Assembly (NCBI GenBank): GCA_902567095.1
Contig: CACFLG010000012.1
Span: 1 to 39,656, forward strand
Direction: 5' to 3'
Source: an uncultured OM182 clade bacterium
GTDB taxonomy: Bacteria > Pseudomonadota > Gammaproteobacteria > Pseudomonadales > Azotimanducaceae
DNA: 39,656 nt
The translations under genes were made by a program, and so were the position numbers. The notes beneath the pieces were generated by a model that had not been told where the DNA came from, did not search any database, and was given only the letters and a program-made list of their open reading frames with translations. Positions 1-6,963 of this stretch are shown one piece after another. Positions within the stretch are counted from its first letter, which is position 1, and each line of letters opens with the position of its first letter.

Positions 1-210
1 ATGGTTTGTCGCTGCCGTCGCAATACCTATCTTCTTTGAAACCGCTCCCACTGCTCCACTTAAAGTCGACGCTTCTTTGATATTGAAACGCTCTGATAAA
101 AAACAATTTCCTATGCCGATATGTTCAGCGAGTTCGACTTCCTCTATCAAGTCTTTGGGGGTTTTTGGGGCTCCAGCTAAGGCGTAAAACCCAAGTTCAT
201 TCATAGCCAT
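1..210 (-). CDS. LLM-class flavin-dependent oxidoreductase, N-terminal part (cut by window edge)
   Basis: The first 70 residues of a luciferase-like (LLM class) flavin/F420-type oxidoreductase run off the left edge of the window. The N-terminus reads MAMNELGFYALAGAP, followed by a helix rich in charged residues and the segment SERFNIKEAS. This matches my memory of the MSMEG_2249-like LLM subfamily, which begins with a similar NELGFYTLAGAP stretch. ATG at 210 is preceded by GAGAG; ATG at 204 is an equally plausible start. The reading frame stays open further upstream to about 338, but that part overlaps the divergent SDR gene and is probably not translated. Substrate unknown. It is divergent from the SDR at 312 and may share its promoter region. 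Confidence 0.75.
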   Translation of the reverse strand, partial: MAMNELGFYALAGAPKTPKDLIEEVELAEHIGIGNCFLSERFNIKEASTLSGAVGAVSKKIGIATAATNH

Positions 211-311
211 AATACTCTCAGTATGCCACATAAGCCGGTCAAAATGGATAAAGCTGGGAAAGGCAAATAAGTTATGGCAACCTTGAATATGAGTGGTAAA
301 GGAATCAATCG

Positions 312-1088
312 ATGGAAGTTCGGGATAAGGTTGTAGTGGTCACCGGGGCCGCAAACGGTATTGGAAGGGCCCTCGCTAAGCGTTTCTCAGAGGAAGGCGC
401 TGGCAAAATTATAATCGCTGATCTTGACGAGCAAGGTCTAAAAAGGGTGGAAACAGAAACCGGCGCCGAGTCTTTTAAAACAAATGTAGCTAGTGAAGCT
501 GACATTAAGCAGCTAATAAATTCATGCGAGCGCAAATATGGGGGAATCGACTTGCTCTGCAATAATGCGGGTATTGGCGTGAACGGCGGACCCGAAGTGC
601 CAAACGAAGACTGGCAAAAAATATGGGAAATTAATGTAATGGCCCATGTTTACGCAGCTCGTGCAGCAATACCAGGAATGCTAAGGCGCGGATCTGGTTA
701 TATTCTCAACACGGCATCCGCCGCTGGATTGCTTTCTCAGATCGGATCTGCCCCCTACGCTGTCACAAAGCATGCCGCCGTAAGCTTTGCTGAATGGTTG
801 GCCATTACCTATGGAGATCGCGGACTCAAAGTTTCGGTTCTTTGTCCTCAAGCAGTTCGAACTGCTATGACGGCTGACGACCCGGATGGAGTAGCGAGCG
901 TTGACGGAATGATAGAACCAGAACAAGTTTCTGAAGCCGTAGTTACAACTCTAAAAAACGAAAGTTTTCTCGTGCTCCCGCACCCGAAAGTCCTCGATTA
1001 CATACAAAGAAAATCAGGAGACTATGATCGATGGATCGAAGGTATGAAGAAGCTTCAATCAAGTTACGGAGTTTCAGATTGGCCTTAG
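312..1088 (+). CDS. SDR family NAD(P)-dependent oxidoreductase
   Basis: A 258-residue classical short-chain dehydrogenase/reductase, a Rossmann-fold cytoplasmic oxidoreductase. Visible motifs are the cofactor loop TGAANGIG (11-18), an acidic residue after the second strand (D37, suggesting NAD preference), NNAG (84-87), the catalytic Ser in NTAS (136) and YAVTK (Y149, K153). Length is normal for the family. ATG at 312 has AAGGA eight bases upstream. The C-terminal segment after about residue 225 (YIQRK..DYDRW) is a subfamily tail. The substrate cannot be read from sequence; the neighbouring LLM oxidoreductase suggests catabolism of a lipid-like or xenobiotic compound, which is inference only. 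Confidence 0.9.
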   Translation: MEVRDKVVVVTGAANGIGRALAKRFSEEGAGKIIIADLDEQGLKRVETETGAESFKTNVASEADIKQLINSCERKYGGIDLLCNNAGIGVNGGPEVPNEDWQKIWEINVMAHVYAARAAIPGMLRRGSGYILNTASAAGLLSQIGSAPYAVTKHAAVSFAEWLAITYGDRGLKVSVLCPQAVRTAMTADDPDGVASVDGMIEPEQVSEAVVTTLKNESFLVLPHPKVLDYIQRKSGDYDRWIEGMKKLQSSYGVSDWP

Positions 1089-1105
1089 ACGCCATTTTTT
1101 CTTTT
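1080..1105 (+). terminator. Weak intrinsic terminator candidate after the SDR
   Basis: TGGC (1080-1083) can pair with GCCA (1091-1094) over a 7-base loop and is followed at once by TTTTTTCTTTT. The stem is only 4 bp and overlaps the SDR stop codon, so this is a weak call resting mainly on the T tract. Confidence 0.3.
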
Positions 1106-1107
1106 AT

Positions 1108-1135
1108 TTGACGATAAAAAAAATTCAGATAAAAT
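1108..1135 (+). promoter_or_regulatory. Sigma70-like promoter of the metA transcript
   Basis: TTGACG (1108-1113) and TAAAAT (1130-1135) are separated by 16 bases. The expected start of transcription, about 1141-1143, falls on the first bases of the riboswitch P1 stem. This is the arrangement expected if the aptamer begins the mRNA. Confidence 0.55.
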
Positions 1136-1140
1136 ATTGG

Positions 1141-1190
1141 ACGCGCCGATTTGATATCAGCTTGCGGGCGCAATAGAAATTCAGCTAAAG
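1141..1190 (+). promoter_or_regulatory. SAM-II (SAM-alpha, metA-type) riboswitch aptamer
   Basis: An H-type pseudoknot with the SAM-II landmarks in order. P1 is GCGCC (1143-1147) paired with GGCGC (1167-1171). The loop strand begins GATTTGA (1148-1154), the conserved element that contacts P1 and SAM. CTTGC (1161-1165) can pair with GC-U-AAAG (1184-1190) to form P2, leaving the conserved looped U. These three blocks (GAUUUGA, CUUGC, GCUAAAG) are the invariant parts of SAM-II as I recall them from the alphaproteobacterial metA motif and the Sargasso Sea crystal-structure RNA. The next gene is metA, the classic target of this class. Ligand binding is expected to lower metA expression when SAM is plentiful. 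Confidence 0.85.
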
Positions 1191-1210
1191 AGAAAACCTA
1201 CTTTAGCTGA
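1181..1210 (+). promoter_or_regulatory. Perfect 10-bp hairpin competing with the SAM-II pseudoknot
   Basis: TCAGCTAAAG (1181-1190) and CTTTAGCTGA (1201-1210) are exact reverse complements around a 10-base loop. The 5' arm is the same strand that forms P2 of the SAM-II aptamer, so the two structures exclude each other. This looks like an anti-aptamer or expression platform. No T tract follows directly, and the metA Shine-Dalgarno sequence (AAGGA, 1229-1233) lies outside the stem, so the output mechanism is not evident. Confidence 0.6.
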
Positions 1211-1238
1211 CGCTAGATGGGTTCTTTTAAGGAAAAAA

Positions 1239-2192
1239 ATGCCAATCAACATACCAGATGGAATACCCGCCTTCGATATTCTCCAGAGGGAGAATATTTT
1301 TTGTTTGCGTAGCGCAGAAGCCAAGCAACAGGACATTCGGCCGATAAATGTGTTGCTTCTAAACCTTATGCCGAAAAAAATTGAGACGGAGATACATCTT
1401 TTGCGCATGCTATCCAACTCTCCATTGCAGGTTAACGTTGAATTCCTGCGGATCTCAGAACGTCCATCAAAACACACACCGATCGAGCACATGGAAAATT
1501 TCTATAAAGAATTTAGAGAGATCAAACTGAGAAAGTACGATGGAATGATTATTACAGGAGCGCCGCTGGGACAAATTCCATTTAATCAAGTCACTTTCTG
1601 GAATGAAATGACAGAAATACTTGATTGGAGCCTGTCAAATGTTACTTCTGTGATGTTTCTGTGCTGGGCTGTCCAAGCAGCTATGTTCCATCTCTATAAT
1701 GTGCATAAGGTCCTGCTTCCAAAAAAAATTAGTGGGGTTTATCCGCACCGTTTGCGCAACCATTTATCACCGATCTCTAGGGGCTTTGACGATGTCTTTG
1801 ACGCGCCGCATTCGAGGTATGCAGAAGTGCCCACTGACCAAATCTGTGAGATAGAGGAGTTGGATCTTATAGCGGACTCAGAAATAGCCGGGGCATATCT
1901 TTGGGCACATAAAGATGGAAGGCACCTTTTTGTAACCGGCCACTCAGAATACGAGCCGGATTGTCTCCGCGATGAGTACCTGCGAGATATCGCGGCAGGG
2001 CTTTCCCCGGAAATCCCAGAGAATTATTTTCCAAAGAATGACCCGGCTCTGGAACCAATAGTAAATTGGAAAAGTCACGGGGCTCTCCTATTTAATAACT
2101 GGCTGAACTACTACGTATACCAACTAACACCATTTGACCAAAAGAATATTGGAGAAATAAGAGGGCGTTCTGATTTTAGTGCTAATCAATGA
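1239..2192 (+). CDS. metA: Homoserine O-succinyltransferase MetA
   Basis: A 317-residue MetA that acylates homoserine, the committed step of methionine synthesis, in the cytoplasm. The alignment with E. coli MetA is so close that the numbering coincides: catalytic Cys142 in FLCWAVQ, His235 and Glu237 in TGHSEYEP. Residue 111, which separates acetyl-CoA users (Glu) from succinyl-CoA users (Gly), is Gly in GAPLG, so succinyl transfer is predicted. ATG at 1239 follows AAGGA. The leader carries a SAM-II riboswitch. The gene overlaps the next gene (MATE) by four bases (ATGA), pointing to translational coupling. Confidence 0.96.
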   Translation: MPINIPDGIPAFDILQRENIFCLRSAEAKQQDIRPINVLLLNLMPKKIETEIHLLRMLSNSPLQVNVEFLRISERPSKHTPIEHMENFYKEFREIKLRKYDGMIITGAPLGQIPFNQVTFWNEMTEILDWSLSNVTSVMFLCWAVQAAMFHLYNVHKVLLPKKISGVYPHRLRNHLSPISRGFDDVFDAPHSRYAEVPTDQICEIEELDLIADSEIAGAYLWAHKDGRHLFVTGHSEYEPDCLRDEYLRDIAAGLSPEIPENYFPKNDPALEPIVNWKSHGALLFNNWLNYYVYQLTPFDQKNIGEIRGRSDFSANQ

Positions 2193-3565
2193 ACAAATCA
2201 GAGTCTTCTCCTCCTCGTTTAGTCCAGGGAGAAGTAGGTCCTGGTCTGCTAAGACTTACAACTCCTGTCATTTTAGGTATCTCGGCAAACATCCTCGCTG
2301 GATTAGCCGAAACAGCATTTTTATCTAAACTCGGAACAGAAGTCATAACGGCTTACAGCTTTACGTTCCCCATCAGCGCGGCCCTAATGTCACTATCGCT
2401 CGGAATCTCTATCGGGGTGTCAAGTGTCTTAGCGCGAACGGCTGGAGGTGGCGACAAGCAAAAGGTAAAGCGTATAGCCAGTGCCGGAATCCTGTTGATT
2501 GGTTTAATAATGATTTTAATTTCACTAATAGGTTACTTATCTATTAGACCCCTGTTCGCCCTTTTGGGTGCCGACGACTCTACAATCCCGCTTATTAAGC
2601 AGTACATGGAAATCTATTACCTTTCTGTATTTTTTTTAGCGGTGCCCGCGGTGGGCGCCAATGCTCTTCGAGCACTTGGGGACGCTACGATTTCGGGAAC
2701 AATAATGGTGTCAGGAGCTCTCTTGCACATAGCTATCAGCCCTTTTTTAATCTTTGGGTTAGCTGGATTTCCTGAACTCGGATTAACCGGAGCAGCATGG
2801 TCTAATCTTTTGGCCCGCTTGATAACTTTCACCGCCACTATTTTTATTTTGCATCTCAGAGAGCAATTGTTAAGTTACAGGAATCTTAGCCTCACTACAC
2901 TGCTAGAATCATGGAAAGAAATATTAGCCGTCGGCATACCCGCAACTGCAACAAACATGATAGGACCTCTTTCAACGGCAATCATTGTCAGCTTCCTCGC
3001 CGAATTTAGCCAGGAGACAGTAGCGGGCTTTGGAATTGCTTCAAGGATCGAGGGTTTGTTCGCTATACCTCTGTTCGCGCTTTCGGCAAGTATTGGTCCT
3101 TTTGTAGGCCAAAACGTAGGAGCGAATCGTCACGACCGAGCAGACGAAGCAATGAAATTATCGTTCAAATTCGCGTTTTACTGGGGAATTGTTATCGCAA
3201 TAATTCTTGCTGCGTCCGGCAAGCAGTTAGTGAACCTTTTTGATACAAATCCCGAAGTAATTAATTCCGCTTCGACTTACCTTTTAATTGTTCCGATAAG
3301 TTATGGAGCCTGGGGCGCGCTTATGATGTCCAGTGCAATTTTTAACTCCCTTGGAAGACCTTTATACTCGACAGCGATGTCTGTAGCGCGCTTAATCATC
3401 GTCTATGTACCACTCGCATACATTGGAAAATTATTACTTGGATTGCCGGGAATATTTTTAGCTGCAGCAATATCGAACACCCTCTTGGGTTTGGTTGGTT
3501 ATCTCTGGAACCGCTCCCTTTATTCAAAAAATACCAGCGACGCGCTGGGTCAAGAGGACCTGTAA
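2189..3565 (+). CDS. MATE family efflux transporter
   Basis: A 458-residue polytopic inner-membrane protein of the MatE (NorM/DinF-like) family, with about 12 hydrophobic segments in two repeated halves and the typical glycine- and proline-rich motifs (for example LGAD near 130 and VGQNVGA near 310). Family members export cationic drugs or metabolites by Na+ or H+ antiport. The start codon overlaps the metA stop (ATGA), so the gene shares the metA transcript and probably its riboswitch control. The substrate is unknown; the context leaves open a link to methionine or SAM-related metabolites. Confidence 0.9.
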   Translation: MNKSESSPPRLVQGEVGPGLLRLTTPVILGISANILAGLAETAFLSKLGTEVITAYSFTFPISAALMSLSLGISIGVSSVLARTAGGGDKQKVKRIASAGILLIGLIMILISLIGYLSIRPLFALLGADDSTIPLIKQYMEIYYLSVFFLAVPAVGANALRALGDATISGTIMVSGALLHIAISPFLIFGLAGFPELGLTGAAWSNLLARLITFTATIFILHLREQLLSYRNLSLTTLLESWKEILAVGIPATATNMIGPLSTAIIVSFLAEFSQETVAGFGIASRIEGLFAIPLFALSASIGPFVGQNVGANRHDRADEAMKLSFKFAFYWGIVIAIILAASGKQLVNLFDTNPEVINSASTYLLIVPISYGAWGALMMSSAIFNSLGRPLYSTAMSVARLIIVYVPLAYIGKLLLGLPGIFLAAAISNTLLGLVGYLWNRSLYSKNTSDALGQEDL

Positions 3566-3600
3566 TGACGACTGCTTTTCAACTTTCATCAACCAGGCGC

Positions 3601-3634
3601 CCTGGCCTCTTGAAACAAAGATCACAAGAGCAGG
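3601..3634 (+). terminator. Hairpin after the metA-MATE operon, possible terminator
   Basis: CCTG (3601-3604) and CTCTTG (3607-3612) pair with CAAGAG (3625-3630) and CAGG (3631-3634), giving a 10-bp bulged stem with a 12-base loop. A second small palindrome, CCAGG-CGC-CCTGG (3593-3605), overlaps it. Only CTTTC follows, so intrinsic termination would be inefficient. The rest of this 192-base gap before serC shows no clear element. Confidence 0.3.
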
Positions 3635-3757
3635 CTTTCGACAGCTCGACCTTAAAACTTAACTCTAAAAATGTTTCTTTTAAGAAAAAAGCTTATCATG
3701 AGCTCTTATAAAACTGATTAATTGCTCGAACTCACCTTGTTCGAATTGGAAGAATGA

Positions 3758-4924
3758 ATGGAACCTAAAAAACCCGAACTCAAACCGAAGAACCCTTGCT
3801 TTTCATCAGGACCAACCTCCAAGCATCCGGGCTGGAACATTATAAATCTTAACTTGGATTCTCTTGGAAGATCTCACAGAGCAAAACGCCCTAAATCAAG
3901 ACTGAAGTTGGTTATTGATGAGAGCAAGGAATTACTCGGCATTCCCAATGATTATTTAGTTGGCATAGTACCTGCTTCTGATACCGGTGCGTTTGAGATG
4001 GCAATGTGGTGTATGTTAGGACTCAAAGGTGTAGATGTCTTATCTTGGGAAAGTTTTGGAGATGGCTGGGCAAAAGATATTCGAGACGAGTTAAGCCTAT
4101 CGGATGTGCAGTACTTAACCGCTGATTACGGTGAACTGCCAAAACTATCCATGGCAGATACCGTAAAAAGGGATGTTATTTTTACCTGGAACGGGACAAC
4201 TTCAGGAGCTTGTTTAGCAGACGGCAATTGGATCTCGCCAGACAGAGAGGGATTAACGATGTGTGACGCCACGTCAGCTCTATTTGCGATAGAAATGCCT
4301 TGGAAAAAACTCGATGTAGTGACTTGGAGTTGGCAAAAGGTTCTTGGTGGAGAAGCAGCACACGGAATGATCGCCCTGTCTCCTCGTGCAGTTGAGCGCC
4401 TCGAAACTTATACACCCTCTTGGCCAATTCCCAAGGTATTCCGCCTAACAAAAAAAGGCAAAATTATTAAAGATTTGTTCGAAGGAGCAACTATAAATAC
4501 GCCCTCTATGCTTGCGGTTGAGGATCAACTCAGCGCTTTAGACTGGGCAAAGAAAGCGGGAGGGCTGCAAACGCTGATAGAAAGGTCAAAGTCAAATTTA
4601 GCCTCCGTAACGAGTTGGGTAGAAAAGACTCCTTGGGCTGATTTCCTTACGCAAAAAGCATCTAATCGATCGAGCACATCAATTTGTCTTTCCGTTGTGG
4701 ATGAATGGTTTAAAGGAAAAACTGAGGACGCTCAAAAGCAGGTAATAAAGAATATTGTGTCTGTCCTTGAATCCGAAGGAGTGGGCTTTGATATAGGATC
4801 CTACAGAGACGCACCACCTGGGTTTCGAATTTGGGGAGGTGGTACCGTAGAACAAAGCGATATAGAAGCCTTGTTACCCTGGCTAGAATGGGGCTATGCT
4901 AAAGAAAAATATGAGAATAAATAG
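3758..4924 (+). CDS. serC: Phosphoserine aminotransferase (alphaproteobacterial/Methanosarcina-type SerC)
   Basis: A 388-residue class V aminotransferase of the SerC branch best known from alphaproteobacteria and Methanosarcina (TIGR01365-like), rather than the roughly 360-residue E. coli type. It converts 3-phosphohydroxypyruvate and glutamate to phosphoserine in serine synthesis. Visible signatures are FSSGPTSKHPGW at the N-terminus, the PLP-ring Asp in CDATSA (D170), the Schiff-base lysine in SWQKVLGGEAAHGM (K194) and GPT/GTTSG phosphate-contact segments. The stop codon is followed immediately by the ATG of the SMP-30-like gene, so the two are co-transcribed. serA and serB are not in the window. 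Confidence 0.92.
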   Translation: MEPKKPELKPKNPCFSSGPTSKHPGWNIINLNLDSLGRSHRAKRPKSRLKLVIDESKELLGIPNDYLVGIVPASDTGAFEMAMWCMLGLKGVDVLSWESFGDGWAKDIRDELSLSDVQYLTADYGELPKLSMADTVKRDVIFTWNGTTSGACLADGNWISPDREGLTMCDATSALFAIEMPWKKLDVVTWSWQKVLGGEAAHGMIALSPRAVERLETYTPSWPIPKVFRLTKKGKIIKDLFEGATINTPSMLAVEDQLSALDWAKKAGGLQTLIERSKSNLASVTSWVEKTPWADFLTQKASNRSSTSICLSVVDEWFKGKTEDAQKQVIKNIVSVLESEGVGFDIGSYRDAPPGFRIWGGGTVEQSDIEALLPWLEWGYAKEKYENK

Positions 4925-5836
4925 ATGCCCGAACTGAAAGAGATAGCGACGGGTCTAAGATTTCCCGAGGGACCGATTGCGATGCCTGATGGGTCACTAC
5001 TTTTGGTAGAGATTGCTGCGGGGACTCTGACTCGGATAACTAGCGAAGGCAAAAAAGAAACAGTGGCGACGCTTGGAGGCGGGCCAAACGGTGCAGCTAT
5101 TGGCCCAGACGGGAAGTGTTACGTTTGTAACAACGGGGGTTTCGAATGGCATAGCAGCAGCAAGGGCCTTCTTTTTCCAGGCATGCAGCCAGACACCTAT
5201 TCAGGGGGTCGTATAGAGCGAGTAGACTTAAACACTGGAAAAATAGAGGCCGTATATACCGAATGTGATGGGATTCCTTTAAAAGGACCCAACGATATCG
5301 TTTTCGACCAACAGGGTGGGTTTTGGTTTACAGACCACGGAAAAACTCGGCCCAGAGACCGCGACAGAACCGGTGTTTTTTATGCGTCTCCAGATGGAGA
5401 TCGTATCAAAGAAGCTATATTTCCATTAGAAGCACCAAATGGTATCGGGCTCTCACCTGATGAGAAAACGCTTTACGTGGCTGAAACCCCAACTGGTCGT
5501 CTCTGGTCTTACTCCCTGAAAGCCCCTGGACTAATAGATTCAACCCAGAAGCCTATGTTGATGGCTCAAGTCTCAAGCTATCACTTATACGATTCGCTCG
5601 CTTTAGACGCGCTGGGAAATGTTTGTGTTGCAACCCTAGTGACAGGCGGAATCACCATCCATTCTGCTGATGGCAAAACTGCCGCACTTGTTGAAATGCC
5701 TGACGTCTTTACTACAAATATTTGTTTTGGGGGCAAGGACCTAAAAACTGCGTTTATAACTTTGTCCACAACCGGAAAGCTTGTTTCATGCGAATGGGAT
5801 AACCCTGGTCTGCCTTTAAACTTTTTAAACAAATAA
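4925..5836 (+). CDS. SMP-30/gluconolactonase/LRE family protein
   Basis: A 303-residue six-bladed beta-propeller of the SMP-30/gluconolactonase family: sugar- or carboxylic-acid lactone hydrolases with a divalent metal held by a Glu and Asn/Asp residues. Visible are the early FPEGP motif with metal-binding Glu (residue 15), GPNG (53-56), GPNDIVFD with the conserved Asn, FTDHG, and APNGIGLSPDEKTLYVAET, the hallmark of the family. No signal peptide, so probably cytoplasmic. The ATG directly abuts the serC stop. A link to serine metabolism is not obvious; the pair may simply be an operon of convenience. Confidence 0.9.
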   Translation: MPELKEIATGLRFPEGPIAMPDGSLLLVEIAAGTLTRITSEGKKETVATLGGGPNGAAIGPDGKCYVCNNGGFEWHSSSKGLLFPGMQPDTYSGGRIERVDLNTGKIEAVYTECDGIPLKGPNDIVFDQQGGFWFTDHGKTRPRDRDRTGVFYASPDGDRIKEAIFPLEAPNGIGLSPDEKTLYVAETPTGRLWSYSLKAPGLIDSTQKPMLMAQVSSYHLYDSLALDALGNVCVATLVTGGITIHSADGKTAALVEMPDVFTTNICFGGKDLKTAFITLSTTGKLVSCEWDNPGLPLNFLNK

Positions 5837-5889
5837 GATGACTCCAAAACCAAGTCTGTCGAAATATTCAAAAAGATTGTTATTGGCTC

Positions 5890-5918
5890 CCACAGTTTCA
5901 GTGCAACTGTGGTTTTAA
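5890..5918 (+). terminator. Rho-independent terminator of serC-SMP30
   Basis: CCACAGTT (5890-5897) and AACTGTGG (5905-5912) form a perfect 8-bp stem with a 7-base loop, followed by TTTTAAAT. It lies between the SMP-30-like gene and rsgA, separating the transcripts. Confidence 0.8.
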
Positions 5919-5943
5919 ATCGTAGCCCCCTGGCAATAATATT

Positions 5944-6912
5944 GTGAGTGCCAAAAATCTAGGCTGGGACGATTTTTTTGAGAGCCAGCTCAATACTTCT
6001 GACCTTGGCTTTATCCGCGCACGAGTTTCTCGTCAAAATACCGATAGCCTTATGCTTTTATCAGAGATAGGAGAACTGACCGGAGTACTTCCAGGTAAAT
6101 TTAAAGAACATAACAAAGAAAATCTGCCAACCATAGGAGATTGGATCCTTGCAACGAAACCTGAACACTTTGAAACAGACAAAGTGCTAGTGCAAAAGAT
6201 ACTTGCGCGAAAGAATATTCTGGCAAGGACTGAAATCGGTCAAGGGAAACGAAGACAATTAATGGCAGCAAATGTCGACCGTGTTTTTATCGTTGCGGGG
6301 CTAGATAAAGAATTTAATCCAAGAAAGATCGAGAGATACCTGCTTCTATGCTGGAGCCTCGCGTTAGAACCAGTAATTGTTTTAAACAAAGTAGACCTAA
6401 TTAAAAACCCAGAGTCTGCGATCAAAAAAGTTAGGGCGATAGCAGGAGATACGCCGATTCTATGTTTAAGCACATTGACAGGAATGGGAGAAGAATCTTT
6501 TTTAAGTCATTTAACAGAGGGATCTACCAATATTTTTCTAGGATCTTCTGGAGTGGGAAAGTCATCTATAAGCAACATGATTCTTGGCCGACAGAGTTTC
6601 GTTACTGGACCTGTAAGAGATAAAGATAGCAAAGGAAGACATACCACCAGCTATAGAGAACTGGTCCTAACCGAGCAAGATTTTGTGATAATTGATACTC
6701 CTGGGATGAGGGGGCTTGAAATATGGAAGGAAAATGTCAGCCTAGAGGCCTTTCAAGACATTTTAGATCTTGCTGAAAATTGCAAATTCAGCGACTGCGC
6801 TCACTTAACTGAACCCGAATGCGCTCTAAAAAAAGCTAAGGAGAATGGCCTGATTAGCTCTGAGCGAATAAATCAGTTTAGGATTCTTTCGCAAGCAAAA
6901 AATCCTCTCTAG
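5944..6912 (+). CDS. rsgA: Ribosome small subunit-dependent GTPase RsgA
   Basis: A 322-residue circularly permuted GTPase that matures 30S subunits. The motif order is the permuted one: G4 NKVD (148-151), then G1 GSSGVGKS (200-207), G2 around GRHTT (231-235) and G3 DTPGM (251-255). The C-terminal zinc knuckle has C280, C285, H287 and C293. An OB-fold domain occupies the N-terminal third. The start is GTG at 5944, without a good Shine-Dalgarno sequence. It lies right after a strong terminator, so it needs its own promoter; the AT-rich CAATAATATT just before the start is the only candidate -10-like element. The usual gammaproteobacterial neighbour orn is absent. Confidence 0.95.
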   Translation: MSAKNLGWDDFFESQLNTSDLGFIRARVSRQNTDSLMLLSEIGELTGVLPGKFKEHNKENLPTIGDWILATKPEHFETDKVLVQKILARKNILARTEIGQGKRRQLMAANVDRVFIVAGLDKEFNPRKIERYLLLCWSLALEPVIVLNKVDLIKNPESAIKKVRAIAGDTPILCLSTLTGMGEESFLSHLTEGSTNIFLGSSGVGKSSISNMILGRQSFVTGPVRDKDSKGRHTTSYRELVLTEQDFVIIDTPGMRGLEIWKENVSLEAFQDILDLAENCKFSDCAHLTEPECALKKAKENGLISSERINQFRILSQAKNPL

Positions 6913-6963
6913 TATCTAACTAAAAGCCCTTTTGAACCCGAATATAATCACCAAAGATGAGTC

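Noticed and set aside
211-338. N-terminal extension of the LLM oxidoreductase frame
   Set aside because: The frame is open by chance. It overlaps the SDR start and family members begin at the NELGFY segment.
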